A DNA stretch of 64,000 nt from Cliona cf. orientalis (lineage: Eukaryota > Porifera > Demospongiae > Clionaida > Clionaidae): NCBI GenBank assembly GCA_963930775.1, contig OZ005694.1, forward strand, positions 1 through 64,000, read 5' to 3'. The notes under the pieces were generated by a model. It worked only from the letters and a program-made list of their open reading frames with translations, had not been told where the DNA came from and made no database searches. Made by a program: the position numbers and the translations under genes. Of the stretch, positions 23,461 to 36,436 are shown piece after piece (positions within the stretch are counted from its first letter, which is position 1; every line of letters starts with the position of its first letter).

Positions 23461-23684
23461 CACTGTAAAAAAGTGGCATTTCCTTATGTGCATGTAGGCA
23501 AGTAAATTTGGTGTGTCAGATAAGTTTAATGTACATGGTGGTATAGTACAGGGCAAAATTTCCTGAAATGCATGAAATTCTACCCTGTACTGTACTACCC
23601 TGTGCATTTAATTTTTCTGACACATAGAATTTCCTATAGCTTTCCAAAAAGTGCAAATAAGGAAATGTCTCTTTTTTTACAGTG
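23461..23684. mobile_element. Foldback element beside the RAG1-like gene, CACTGTA ends
   Basis: Nearly the whole 224 bp is an inverted repeat: CACTGTAAAAAAGTGGCATT on the left and its diverged inverse on the right, ending …TTTTTTTACAGTG. A 3-bp TCC lies on both sides; no longer target duplication is evident. It begins with CAC like Transib/RAG recognition ends, but that likeness is short and may be chance. Confidence 0.65.
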
Positions 23685-23983
23685 TCCGGCGAAGATCGAA
23701 GATTGTACCAAGATGGATACTGTAAACTGTATGCGCAGTTGCTTAGCGAATCCACTGCAGCTGTGCATTTGTAACCATAGTAATCTACTGTGTTCTGGAG
23801 TTACTGCAATGAGGTCAGATAACATAGAACAGGGCTAGACAAGCAGGCTGACTCCCTGAAGTTTCAGGTTTTAGCTTCCATTAATGCAGCTAATTTGCAT
23901 ATTCAAATACGCGCGGTGTATCTAATTATAGACTAAATGTCCACGCGAAACGGCTGTGTGGTTTGAGTCGCGAGTTAGTGGCG

Positions 23984-24248
23984 AATCTCGTTATGTACAG
24001 ACTTACTCATTGGTATTTAATCCAGAGATGGCAAAACAGCATCCAGTCGTCTCCGTCTACTTAACAAAATCCTAGAGACTATAAATTTATTAACTATAGC
24101 TACGCATACAATTTCTGAACATAGACTATCAGAGCGCAATTAAGGGCGTGGAATTCCATACGAAAGTGGTTAAACTTGATGCTCCTTGGCAGGTTGGGGG
24201 AAACCCTGTGATTAAATACCAATGAGTAAGTCTGTACATAACGAGATT
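23984..24248. repeat. Inverted repeat, 39-bp identical arms
   Basis: The arm at 23984-24022 (aatctcgttatgtacagact…) is repeated inverted at 24210-24248 with no mismatch seen. The ~190-bp loop has no coding frame. It is probably a foldback MITE of unknown family. Confidence 0.7.
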
Positions 24249-24282
24249 CTTAGTGGCGGCGCGCATACCGAGCGCACAATCG

Positions 24283-24482
24283 TAAGTCCAAACTCAAGTT
24301 TGTGAATCCTGAAGCGGACTGGACTCAAACTACATTGCGGAGCGCACGATCCAATACGCGATTACTAGCGTACTGGCCAACATCATCGTTCCTATAAGTC
24401 CAAACTCAAGTTTGTGAATCCTGAAGCGGACTTGGACTCAAACTACATTGCGGAGCGCACGATCCAATACGCGATTACTAGC
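24283..24482. repeat. Two tandem ~89-bp copies
   Basis: The segment starting taagtccaaactcaagtttg at 24283 recurs at 24394 almost unchanged, each ending gattactagcgt. A 22-bp non-repeated spacer lies between them. Confidence 0.8.
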
Positions 24483-24892
24483 GTTGATTATTGCATGCGC
24501 ACGCGCACACAATTGAAATTACAAAGAGTCATTGAAATAGCATACAATAATATTATTATTAGCAGTACAAACGTTGAATAAAATATGAAGACCAAATATG
24601 AATAATGAATGAAGAAGTGAGAAATCACAAGATATGAAAAGGATAACAACCATAACAATAAATAAAAAGATGAGTGTGGTCACTACACTACAACTACGTC
24701 TCACCTATGTATCGCTCCTTGTGTAGATTCTTGCCTGGAACAACCTCTGCATGCCATACTAGAGCAAAATATTAAAATACACAACAGCCACTGCTGCTGT
24801 GCACGCACACACTCTCCACACTCCTCTATACTCACATGCATGCACGCACACACTTATCAAGCTACATTCATGTGCATACACATGCACTAATC

Positions 24893-25218
24893 AAGGGTGT
24901 ACTGAACCAGGGGCAGAGCCCCCAATGTACACCCTTGCTACAAGCTCACCTACTACACACATGCACACACACACACACAATCAACATTACCACTGCAACG
25001 GTTTTCCTCAGGCCCCCGTCAGCCATCAGTCAGTCGTCACAGCCTCCAAGCTCCTGGAACAACCTGCATGTCATACTACAGCAAAATATTGAAGTATGCA
25101 CACTCACACACATGCACACACAACAGCCACTGTGCACACACTTCATACTCTACACTCACATGCACACACTAATCAAGGGTGTACTGAACCAGGGGCAGAG
25201 CCCCCAACGTACACCCTT
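24893..25218. repeat. ~280-bp tandem duplication carrying a 44-bp hairpin
   Basis: The palindromic sequence aagggtgtactgaaccaggg…cccaatgtacaccctt occurs at 24893-24936 and again at 25175-25218 with similar CA-rich surroundings. Threonine/histidine-rich frames across it reflect the (CA)n content and are not genes. Confidence 0.7.
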
Positions 25219-25379
25219 GCTACATGCTCACCTACTACACACACACACACAGATAGCAAACATTACCACTCCAACGGTCCTTGTCCATCACAGCCTCCTA
25301 GCTCCGGATCCTGGAGTCCACCAATCAGCACTGTAAGAGAAGAAAACAAAAAAAAAACAACTTATGTCGTGTAAAAAAA

Positions 25380-28170
25380 ATCAAGCACTGCAGTACACTA
25401 TAGGCTCAGCGTTTGCACATGCACATGCACATACACTCATGCACAGCACCATTTCCATTGTGTATAGAAGCGTACGTAGATCCCCACTTCACGTCCAGCA
25501 CTGCAGATCCTACATAAAAACAGAATAACCACTTTAAACACAGAATCTAGGCAGCTATAGCTATCTATGACCACACTTCTAACATGTATGCTACAAAAAT
25601 TAGAAAATAAAAAGAGGGTGACATTACAAATCAATAAGAAAAATGAAAATTCTTCTCTTCTTAGTTCTTGCTACTCTCTCCAGCTCCTTTCTCTGCCCTG
25701 TGACACAAGTGAAGATATTCCAAAAACTATCCTCTCTCTTGCCTTCAAGTAGGAAGATATGGACCTACACTTGGTTGAAATAGCATTCTGATTTGTTCCC
25801 ATAGGACTTCACCACATTTCAGTCAGTGGATACACGTACATCAGTCACGAGCATCTGTACATAGCTGTGTGTGTGACCATATTATGGCCTACATGAATTA
25901 AGCACTGAGTACAAATTGCTGATAGGCATGCAACATCACATGTATAATACACAATTATCATAATACTGTTTGAATGTATGGCTATATAGCTGGCAGCGCT
26001 TTTGTATGCTGGTTTATGTAGCTTAATAATTATGATAACTTCTCCCCTTACGGTGATAAAATTAATGTGAGGGTTCATCCCCACAGAGTAAATTTGAAGG
26101 TACTGTACTAGCTCTAATTATCTGAACACCCAAATATAATTAATTATTAATATCGTCGTTCGGTAAATTCAGCCAATGGCTTGTTAGCATGCAAAAAAAT
26201 TGAGAAAGCACTAGCGATAATGAAACAGCAGTCGATGTCCAACTATAGTTTATTGTCTTCAGCTCAGTCTAGTGTCGCCGCTGTGCTATGAGGCTGAGCG
26301 ATTGCAAAATGCATGATCGCCGTCACTATAACTAAGTCTACGATATCTTTCCGCTCATAGATGCTGTCCAAAATGTGGTAGCCATACTCAGCAATGAACG
26401 TAAGAGTCGTCTCGAGCTCCTATCATGCTGTGTACCGCGTGGTCATTCAGTTGAATAGAATGGGTGAGAAAACTTGAAAGTTTGGATGTTCAATGAATTA
26501 CAAAGGAAATTAAACTTATTATTCAGGCTATTAGAATGTTCAAATAATTAGAGTGAGTATGGTAATTTATAAGACTCAACCCAAAACAGCATAATCCTGC
26601 AATAATTGTTCTACTGCATACATAAGGACACATCCACCCTCTTAGTACTCAATGTACAATAATTACTAAAATATATGGTACAATTGGCTGCCTTTATTAG
26701 CCTCATCCCAAGGATTTTCAATGTTACATACAGACTCAAACACTGGGAGATAAAATTAATGTCAGATGCATGCTTTGCTAGCTACTATCTATGAAGCTTT
26801 CAGACACTAGTCTATAAAAGTACAATATTATAATATCACCAATAAGATTTTCTAACCAAAAGATGAGAAACTGTGGAGTTCAATAGTCAATAAAAGCATG
26901 GTTTATCACCACCGCAGTATAATTATTATGACATTGTACAATCGTTTAAGGTACATAAGGTACATATACCTTCGATGTTTCGCTCTGGAGTGGTATTGTA
27001 TAGCATGCTACTACACTAGTCTTGAAGGCACATAATTATTATTATGAAAACAGCCGATTTTCAGCACTCAAGCAGCCTGCACTAGTCAATGGAATTAACT
27101 ATGTGACACTTCTCATGTGATCCAAGGTCCTCCCATTTTTGTGTGTAACAATGAAAAGGTGACAGGGTCTGGGGACGAGGCTAGCCACAGTCACTTTTAG
27201 CTATTACTTAATAATCACCCTCACCTTCCCGTAGATGTATCATCGTCTGGTCACAGCATCCACATCACCAATTGCATTTAAAATCAACCTGCAAACAGTA
27301 TGCATGACATTAAGATGAACAAAAACTCAAAAGAAAATTGTAATACTTAGTCTAGTAAATGCTTCTCTAATGATAGGGTAGCTACATTTAGCATAATAGC
27401 TAACATTATTATTGATAGAGTAGCTACGTACAGGGCCAGGCGCTTTCATAAATATACCCCCCTCAGGCGTTTCTAATGATGGTAGAGCGTTTGACATCTA
27501 GCTACACCAAGATCATAATATAAACGCTAACTTAATGCTCGTGGCAGGGCTTTTTGCGCGTGATCAAGTTATTGCGGATGTATCTACAGCCCCATGTGAC
27601 TTACATTGTAAGTTACAAACTCTTGGTTCTGTAACATTAGGTGTAGCTCGATCATGATCACTCTGCTGTTGTTATTATTCTAGTAGTACCACCAGCTCCA
27701 CGTCCATCTCTTAGGCCCTAGATATTTTACATCGAATTTCTTCGCGAGCCAACGCAGATCATTGCCACACATGCGCACATGCGCAAATTATTATTATTGT
27801 CAACGCGCAATGCCTATGAGCGCTACTAAAATTATTTGCGCATCAGACTCAGAGTCTGTGGTTTGCGTACGTACTAGAGCCTCATTCCCAGTCCACGGCC
27901 ACCCCGAGCCCAGTATTGCAATACCTGTACTCGCGTATCGGATTCTAGTTACATGTATGGATTGGTGACCTACAGTTGTCCTCCTTCCCAGTTCCCAGCA
28001 CGCACCCGAATAATAATCATAATTAGCGCATGCGCGGGCGAGCCACTCGTCTACAGAATTCCCCACGCCCCACTACCCGTCGTGAGCTGTGGCCACGATG
28101 CTATTCTAGACTGAGCGGGGAGGCTTACCATGTTTTCACTCTTGCCGATTAATCCCACAACATCTTGATC
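25380..28170. other. Gene-free stretch, CpG-richer at its right end
   Basis: AT-rich DNA without recognisable exons. At 27118-27188 lies a partial AGCCTCG-family relic (ends …ggggacgaggctag). From about 27750 to 28150 CpG and cgcatgcgc motifs increase, which would suit a 5' region for the plus-strand exons that follow. No promoter element could be fixed. Confidence 0.4.
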
Positions 28171-28494
28171 ATGAGCTGGAGGCGAAAGGAAGGAGGTACG
28201 TACACAGACTACATAGTGTGTGCATGGTATGATGGTGTAGATCTACTCCCTTTCGCTGATAAAATTAATATTCGATGCTGCACGACTTTCATGATAGTTA
28301 TTAATTTTAATATATAATTTTGGCATTTTGATCTACAGGTCCTTGTTTACTTGATCTTCCTATGCCTGTATTCACCAGTCTGTGTGTGTCTCTGGACCGT
28401 CTCGGATGCTGTTTACAATTGGAAGGCACTGGTTCACCATCTCCACGATTACACCATGACAGACGTGCGCCAGCTCAGCATTATGGAGCAGAGG
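28171..28494 (+). CDS. Candidate 5' exons of a membrane protein gene (uncertain)
   Basis: A short ATG segment (MSWRRKEG) ends at a GTACGT donor after 28195. A second exon, 28339-28494, has a good acceptor (GATCTACAG) and donor (GAG|GTAAGC). Its most protein-like frame starts VLVYLIFLCLYSPVCVCLW, a probable membrane or signal-anchor segment, followed by ALVHHLHDYTMTDVRQLSIM. The phases of the two exons do not join in that frame, so either the first exon is wrong or a different start is used. It may belong to the kinase exon at 30385, but that is unproven. Confidence 0.35.
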
Positions 28495-29084
28495 GTAAGC
28501 TTTGTCATTAATTTTGGTCGTCTAGTTCTGCATGGTGCTACTTACTACGTACGTGTACGACTATGCTGATTGTCGAAGCCGTGTGTACACAAGTGTGCTA
28601 ATCTCTGTAAACGCTAGCCATCCTGAGACTGCCATACAGGCCTTAGCGGGGGGGGGGGGGGGGGGGGAACACAGCAAACTAGCACTATGAGATCAAAGGG
28701 GGGGGGGGGGAAGACTATTGTCCATATGCATAAGCACGGATTCGCTAGGGGGTCTGGGTACATGCTCCCCAGAAAATTTTTGCATAATTTTTGGGCTCCC
28801 TAAGATTGCTTCTGGTACACTCTCAGGCACTACATGTACATTTTGAATATTTTAATTCCTATTATGATTATTGTTCATGTGCGTTAAGGCGATAATTTCC
28901 TTGGCTTTATGCATAGCTTGTGGTACATGTGTATTACAGGGTGCATGTCGCCACAGTGATGTGGCGCATTACGTGACAGCAAAAGTATATACTTACCATA
29001 GTCTTTGGCTTCTACTGTACACATACATGTATGCTGCTCCTACAATAATGGCGATTTCGTGTTTAGAGTGAGAGTGGCTCAGAG

Positions 29085-29160
29085 AGGCTACTTTGGGACT
29101 TGAACTCACGAGGCTGGACTTAGCTGAGCTTGCAGTGAAGGCAGATACCTTAGAGGTGCT
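29085..29160 (-). repeat. tRNA-derived SINE-like fragment
   Basis: On the minus strand TGTAGCACCTCTAAGGTA resembles a polymerase III A-box/D-arm, and GTGAGTTCAAGTCCC fits a B-box/TψC arm about 40 bases later. The anticodon arm does not fold properly and there is no CCA-like 3' acceptor pairing, so a SINE head or tRNA pseudogene is likelier than a working tRNA. Confidence 0.35.
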
Positions 29161-29856
29161 ACACATACTGGTGGACTACTGCAGAGGTACTGGATACAAT
29201 TCACGAGCTACATGTACATTGAATTATTACTGAGCTGTAAACAATTTTTTACAAACATTTCTGAATTTTCCTCGTGGATTCAGACGACAGTTACGTGCTA
29301 TACTCATACCCACAATGTACAGCTATACTGCTGCTTTGCAAAATTTAACTGCCTGATCCCTGACCTCAATTGTGCTTTAAGAGAGAGAGAGTGAGAGAGA
29401 GAGACTATCTTACCTACAATATACACTTGTGAGCGGTAGTGTGGTTTGTATTAATGGGACCACCTCCTCAGTATGGCTGCTGCCACTTCACAGCAGTGTC
29501 TGCTTTTGTTTTATCATGTGCAGGATGAGCTGGTTGGTGGTACTAACTCGAGTTTATGGAGTCGACTGAGCGAAGAATTTTGTCACTGAAATACAGGCTC
29601 TCTCAAAGTTAGTAGCTACTAAATAGACTCAATAATAGTATTGCATTCATTAAAAATAATGTCGGGGAACACATGTGCAGGGATGTCCTTCCTTTCCCAT
29701 CCCTAGAATTCCCATGGAGAGCAGCACTAAACTTATTGGAACATGTGCCATTGTTTGACTAATGAACCATCTTCTGATAATGCTATGTCAATAATGTTAT
29801 TACTGATTATTCACTGATAACACATGATTTACATTAATTTTAGTGCCCACTTCACC

Positions 29857-30303
29857 TACCGTAGACTCTGGTTAATAAGCGCATGCGCCTATAGCGGTAA
29901 ACGGAATGCCAGTATGCGCTTAATAAAGGATATGCGCTTATATGACACATAACCACGCCCACAAACGTTTGGGCACGTGATGGATGCGAAACCCGCTATA
30001 TAGCACTAGCGCTCGATCGATCGATCGATCGAGTACTTTAACGTTTACAGTTGCCGCTCAAGATGACGAGTGCTGGCGATTTGTCGATCTTCTTGCATGA
30101 TAACGTTATTCGTGGCCATCATTTCTCCAAAGATAGCTGGACTCCAAATACTTTCCAGCCGGTCAAGCTCAGGTTCATAAAACGCCACGCCTATTAAGCG
30201 CATGCGCTTAATAAACAATAGCTTATGACAAGAAGAGGGCATGCGCTTAATAAATAATGTGCGCTTAATAGCGAGGTGCGCTTAATAACCAGAGTCTACG
30301 GTA
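29857..30303. mobile_element. TACCGTA-family MITE (aagcgc type)
   Basis: The ends TACCGTAGACTCTGGTTAAT and ATTAACCAGAGTC-type inverse (…ataaccagagtctacggta) enclose 447 bp with ttaataagcgcatgcgc motifs and a gatcgatcgatcgatcga run near 30011. It is the same subfamily as 10487-10877. The minus frame at 30045-30242 is inside the element and is not a gene. Confidence 0.8.
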
Positions 30304-30384
30304 TTTATTGAGCACACACTGAAGAAGCTCGTGTATGCTTCCAAAAATTGTTACGTATACTAGTTACATTTATCTCTCCTACAG

Positions 30385-30554
30385 CTTAAGCCACGCCCAC
30401 CTCCTCTGGCAATGAGCTCCCTGGACGTTCGTCTTAAAGACTACACCCACCTCACCCCAGAGGTCAGAGTTCAAATAGCATGTGACATGTCGTCTGCACT
30501 CGCCTACCTTCATTGCCGAGCTCAGCAAATTATCATACACAGAGACGTTAAAAG
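30385..30554 (+). CDS. Protein kinase catalytic-loop exon (partial)
   Basis: The acceptor TCTCTCCTACAG ends at 30384 and the donor AAAAG|GTAC follows 30554, giving a 170-nt exon. It encodes LTPEVRVQIACDMSSALAYL followed by H-x8-IIIHRDVK: kinase subdomain VIa (ALAYLH) and the VIb catalytic loop HRDVK, with Asp as catalytic base and Lys as phosphate contact. HRDVK with LAYLH fits serine/threonine or tyrosine-kinase-like kinases such as IRAK/RIPK types. The downstream DFG and APE exons were not found before the repeat block starting near 31.9 kb, so the gene is either very long or disrupted. Confidence 0.7.
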
Positions 30555-31626
30555 GTACTATGCATGTACAGTATCAGACCTTATGATAACGATCGGACAT
30601 AGGACATTTTTGGACAAATAGCCAGATGTCTTGCAGTTCACTTTATTATCCAGACACTTTTTCATTCAATCAATGCAGCATTCAATAGTGCAGTTCAAGC
30701 ACTAATGCTGACTAGCATCCTGTTTACTGGCTTAGGCTGCACTGTAGTAGCTGTCACTGGGTCAACTATGGTTTTTGGAGGCTGGCTTAGGGTGGGCCTA
30801 GCACCCACCAACTACATATTGACCACAATGACTCAGCAGCTGTACATCTGCTGGTGGTCTTCTATGCCTTGAGCTGAGTGTACTGTAATATTACACAGCA
30901 TGCCCTGCTACAGCATTGAAATATTATAGTTGGAAGAAAAAAATTATTAATAATACAACATACGTAACATTGGTGTCTGGGCATTTGGTGTAAATGCCCG
31001 GTCAAATTTCATTTTGATCAGACATTTTGACTGGCCATACAAAAAGTTTATCATAAGGTCTGCAGTATGTATAGTCATGTACTTGTGATTTTAGTGAGAT
31101 TACTGCTACCACTAATTATTTCAGAAGATTTAACGATGATATAGTAGACATCTAGAGCATTTCAGAAGGCTTTAGCAAATAGATATTATGTGTATATCTA
31201 CATGTACTTGCTAGGCTGATTGTTTAGCTACTGGTGCTGCTATTCATAGGGCCTCACAATTGGTTGTCTGTGACCATGGTTATTTGCATATCAAAGAAAC
31301 AGGGTACCCAATACTCTTATGGTTACAGAGGTGCACACCTGCACCCATAGTTTTCATAGGCAAATAAAATTATTGTGGACTACTTGGATGAGTTTAGATG
31401 ATAGTGAGATATGGCCCCTCATGTATGATGAAAGTAGCTAGGTACACATTAGTGTTCTCCCCAGCATACCTAAGGCATGCATGTCGGCCCAACAAGCCTT
31501 CAGTACAGAGTTTTCTTTGATGTGGGAATAGTGATAATCCATGTGCTTTGATGTGGCCATGGGCTCCACCCAAAATATGCCCTCCCGTCATGCCTTGAAT
31601 TTAGCTTGGGGAGAACACTGCGCATG
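30555..31626. other. Intronic or intergenic stretch, partly duplicated at 45.5 kb
   Basis: The segment 30815-31070 is homologous to 45166-45680, where an extra element is inserted. No exon was seen. Confidence 0.5.
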
Positions 31627-31799
31627 TACCATAGATCTGGAAATTTTCATGTAAAGAAACTTTCGTACAATAAATTTTGTATAAAAAAATTTCATATGAA
31701 TGACCCCTTACCGCATTAGCGTTGATAATGCATGCTAATCTTCGTAGCTCCCATCGACTACGAAAAATTTTTACAATGAAATTTTCCAGATTTACAGTA
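31627..31799. mobile_element. Small TA-flanked MITE (gaaattttc type)
   Basis: TACCATAGATCTGGAAATTT at the left and the inverse of TACTGTAAATCTGGAAAATT at the right enclose 173 bp. The ends and interior (acgaaaattt) resemble the element at 59176-59374, so both belong to one subfamily. Confidence 0.65.
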
Positions 31800-32495
31800 T
31801 CTATGGAGACAGCTACAGCCATGCACACTAAGGGTACAGAGAGTAAAAGAAGCATTTTTTATTGTTAATTAATAGTGGTTGGGGACAACCCCCTGTGTCT
31901 CTGGGTGTGGCGGGATGAGGCACTGGCGGTTTGGAGGAAGCCATGCATACTGTGAATACAATGAGTAGTAGTGCATGCACACACACAGCACATGTGTATA
32001 GGGTACAATGGAGTGCATATTACTACCATATGTAATTTGTGGTGGTGTGTCCCTGTTAATTAGCTAAAGGTGTTAATCCTCTGACCTAAGCCATTCAAAT
32101 TCCCAACTTTATCTTGTACCACTCTTCATTATAATATTTTATGAGCACCACCCTATAATAATTTAGGTACCCTTTGCATTATTTCAGTTGTAATTAGAAG
32201 GATATTTGCGGATATTACACCAAGAGTATGCAATGTATAGTCTTGCACGGTAGCACCCATTTAAATTGGAATTGACATTGCCATGTGAGGATATCAACTA
32301 TGTTGTTGCTCTTTTAACTGGTGTACTCTTTAGCCGTGTACATGCATGGTTAGAGGGGGTACCCTCATTTCTCATTTTATAGACCAGCCATGATTCCACG
32401 GTATCCAAGTAACTCTTGTTTTGGCCATGAATAAAAAATATATTTTTACTTGATCCACGACCACAAGTATTATGGTAAACGAGATCTAATGCCAC

Positions 32496-34027
32496 AACCC
32501 TATACGAAATCTTGTGCATGTAACATGCATGTTACATGCATATTTCAGGTGATGACATGCACTAACCTTGGCGCATGTTATATGCAGGTTCCATTTGTAT
32601 CTACATGCATGTAGCATGCATGTTTCATGTAACATGCATGGATTTGGGACTTTTCCATGCATGCTACATGCGTGTTATATGACATGCATGTAACACGTGT
32701 AAAACAATTAAGGATTAAAATGGGCGATTGAGAAGTTAAAAATCGCTTCCTCATCTGTGTACACGTACATGTACGCATATAGAACTAGGTGGGATGGGGT
32801 CAGCATACGTTTGAACGTCGAGATTCAGAAGGAATACCTATGTGATATACTTAGCCAGGGCCGGGGGAGCCGCTCCGGCTGCTCAGGCCATGGCCTGAGC
32901 AATATTTGGTCTGATTTTCGTAGCTATGTGCTAGTTGGGCGTGCTGAAACTATGAACCACGCCTACCGCGTGTTCTGCGCAAGCGCTTATAAGCGCACGC
33001 TCTAGCAACCATATGCACGTGCAACTACCATTATAATAGCATCTGTAGTCCTAGTCTTAGAGATTTTAGCGACCAGGCATCATCCATGAACTGAGAGTTA
33101 ATACAGCTGAAAGTGTCCATCTCAGAAATATAATTCTGGGGGAAGGAGATGCTAGCCCCCCCCCCCCCCCCATACCCCTTGCACATCAGTATGATGCTAC
33201 CGCTTTAGCCTCACCATAATTTTCTACCTTCCCCCGGCCCTGTTAGCTCATACATTTTTAACATGCATCAAACATGTCATGTCACTTACATGAAACATGC
33301 ATGTCACTTGCCTGTTATATGCCTGTTACTCCTGCTACGTGCGCTGTGCATGCTACCCTTATTTTGACATGCATACAACATGCATTTTGCCCCGAGTGTA
33401 ACATGCATGTTGTCTTGACATGCACTACACATGAACAGAGTTTCATATAGGGTTTTTGTCAGGGGGGGGGGGGGCAAACGCGACAATTCCAGAGTTAAGG
33501 GGGGGGCAAAGACTATAGTATGTTTTTCCATGTGTGAAGAATGACGTTGTGCTCATTAACTTCATTATAATAGGTGGGTCTGGGGGTATGCTCCCCCAGG
33601 AAAATTTTTAATGCTTCAACCTCTGAGACTGTTTCTGGTGACTTCTGAGCACTAGGATGGGGAAAGCCTGTCAGTAATATCCACTGGTTCCCCTCTATTT
33701 CAAGTCAAATGTTGTAAGGATGTGGGATATGTCTACTACTGCGCGTAGCGCGAAGCGTTAGCTAATTTATGGCTGAAAAATGAGCAAAACTGCCGCTTTG
33801 GACACTTTCACCATTTAAATCTTTTACTTATGCATGTATTACATGTATGGATGGTGGCTACTCTCAAGGGGGGGCAACCAGCTTCCAAGGGGGGGGCGAG
33901 TGACCCCCCCCCCCCCCCAAATGAAACCCTGATGAATATAACATTCATATTACAAACATATTTGAGTCAACATGCATGTATGTTCTAGTAACATGCATGT
34001 TACATGCATAAGATTTCATATAGGGTT
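32496..34027. mobile_element. Element with AACCCTATA ends and CATGTAACATGCATG body
   Basis: The left end AACCCTATACGAAATCTTGT and right end …aagatttcatatagggtt are inverted repeats of about 40 bp. The body is rich in acatgcatgttacatgcat palindromes and G runs. This 1.53-kb copy contains a nested insertion at 32856-33242. A shorter copy lies at 38700-39849 and an inverted remnant at about 43046-43300. Confidence 0.7.
32856..33242. mobile_element. Nested MITE, CAGGGCCGGGGG ends, 5-bp target duplication
   Basis: The ends CAGGGCCGGGGG and CCCCCGGCCCTG are inverted repeats. The direct repeat TTAGC flanks them (32851-32855, 33243-33247). The sister element copy has a single TTAGC at 39056-39060, a clean empty site. 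The ends begin CAG and duplicate 5 bp like the CAGTGGCG elements. Confidence 0.85.
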
Positions 34028-36405
34028 ATGGCTGGTCATGGTACAGACGTACACACCTGCACACACACACACAGGGCACTGATACATGTAGTTTCATAAG
34101 CAAATAGGATTATTATGGACTTCATGTACATTTGTTGGTAGTTGCCTAGCAACCAAAGTTTTTATAGGCAATTAATTTTGCCGGCTAGGGGAAGGGGTTG
34201 GGTCATCATAAAGTAGGCCAATGATGAACAGAGGTCAACTACCAACAAACTAAATAGTTATCTGACAGTAATTGGGGTGCATTCGACGATGCATCTCATG
34301 CGCCCCCAATTACAGTCAGATAACTGTTATGTATATACTGGGATGAGTTTAGATGATAGGGAGATACCCCTCATGCATGTATGATGAAAGTAGCTAGGTA
34401 CACATGTATCTATAAACAGACAGCCATGCACACCAAAGGTACAGAGAGTAACAGAAACATTTTAAAGAGTGGTTGGGTCAACCCCCTGTGTCTCTGGGTG
34501 TGGAGGGATGAGGCACTGGTGGTTTGGAGGAAGCCATGCATACTGTGAATACAATAAGGGTAGTGGAGTAGTACTGCATGCACACACACAGCACATGTGT
34601 ATAGCTAGGGTACAATGGAGTGCATATTACCATGTGTGATGTGTGGGGTGTGTCCCTGTTAATTAGCTAAGATGTTACTCCTCTGATCGACTTACTTAGC
34701 TATTCAAATTCCCAACTTTGTCTTGTACCAATCTTCATTATAATATTTTATGAGCACCACCCTATAATAATTTGGCACCCTTTGCATTTAGAAGTAAATT
34801 TGCCAACAGCTAGTATACAATGTGTAGTCTTGCACGGCGAATGGAGATTGCCATGTGAGTGTATTAGCTACATGTTGCTACTCTTTCAACTGGTGTACTC
34901 TTCAGCTGTATACATGCATGGTGTCTTAATTAGAGGTTGTCTCCTCATTTGTCATTTGTGACCCTCCACGAGGAAACCAAGCTTAATGCATGCGCAGAAA
35001 AAAGTAATTTTGAGTTAAGGCCACCATTACCAACTACAACCTTTGAACTATTGCTCCAGCAAATTTGAAGTCTCTAGCCCGTGTAGTCATGGAGATATGA
35101 GCAAAAATATACCCGGATCACCCGTACTAAAGTTTTGGTGGTTTGGAGGAAGCCATGCATACTGTGAATACAATGAATAATATTGCATGCACACACACAG
35201 CACATGTGTATAGGGTACAATGGAGTGCATATTACTTCCGTGTGTAATTTGTGGGGGTGTCCCTGTTAATTAGCTAAGATGGTACTCCTCTGACCAGCTA
35301 TTCAAACTTCTTTATCTTGTATCAATCTTCATTATAATATTTTATGAGCACCACCCTATAATAATTTAGGTACCCTATGCATTATTTCAGTTGTAATTAG
35401 AAGTACATTTGCAGATACTACACCAAGAGTATGCAATGTATAGTCTTGCGCGGTAGCACCCATTTAAATTGGAATGGACATTGCCATGTGAGAGTATCAA
35501 CTATGATGTTGCTCTTCTAACTGGTGTACTCTTTAGCATGCATGGTGCCTTAATTACAGGAGGTCTCCTCATTTCTCATTTTATAGACCAACCATGGTTC
35601 TACAGTATCCAATGGTAACTCTTGTTTTAGCCGTGAATAAAAATTATATTTTTATTTATCATCCCTTTACCTATGACCAACAGTATTATGGTAAACGAGA
35701 TCTAATGCCACAAAGTACCATTCTCGAGTGAGCATCCATAGTCACAGTGGAGCTGCTATGCACTAGCTCATGCACAGTGTAAAAAAAGTATATGTAATTA
35801 AGTTAAACTAGTATCATTATGGTTAGGCCAAATCAATTTCATTTCATGTTTCTTGGACCCACCGACCGTTTATTTCTGAAATTTGAAAAAAAATGAAAAC
35901 CACAAGCACGTGATCCAGCAAGTGTGTGTTTATCGCCGTATTCAGCAGAAGCTGTCCATGATAAGGAGCCAACAAAAGGAGCTTCCCTTGCTTCATAGTT
36001 GGTAAGAACTACCTACCATCATAGCTTCATTTTATCAAGGCTCAGTGTTCTGGAGGAGTCTTGTATTGATTTCTTGGTCAAACCAGCTTGTTCATAGCAG
36101 GACAGCGAATTTTAATGATATTCATAACATTTTAATGAGATTCATAACTTTTTGCCTATCTACCGACCCTATCTCAGCCTTCCATCTCCAAGAAACATGA
36201 AATTAATTTGATGTGGCCTTACTAACTGTAATGCTGCATGTAAATGGTCTGAAATAGTCTGTAGAGGAGTGTTCATGCAGTTTATCACGACATTGTCTGT
36301 ACTCTTGAGCATATATACATGCATACACATGTACACTGTAGTAATGTGCTTAGAGGGGGAGCCCCATCCCTCAGGCTCCTCACTAGCTACATGTATATGC
36401 ATTTA

Positions 36406-36436
36406 GTCAGGAGTACATTACTAATGTACTCCTGAC
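36406..36436. repeat. Perfect 31-bp palindrome, copy 1
   Basis: The 15-base arm gtcaggagtacatta, one central base, then the exact inverse. Identical at 42118-42148 and with one mismatch at 43692-43722. Confidence 0.9.

Noticed and set aside
19100..25400. RAG2-like partner gene next to the RAG1-like gene
   Set aside because: No Kelch repeats or PHD finger were seen in any frame here. The PHD-like finger at 49839-50357 belongs to the MULE transposase 26 kb away.
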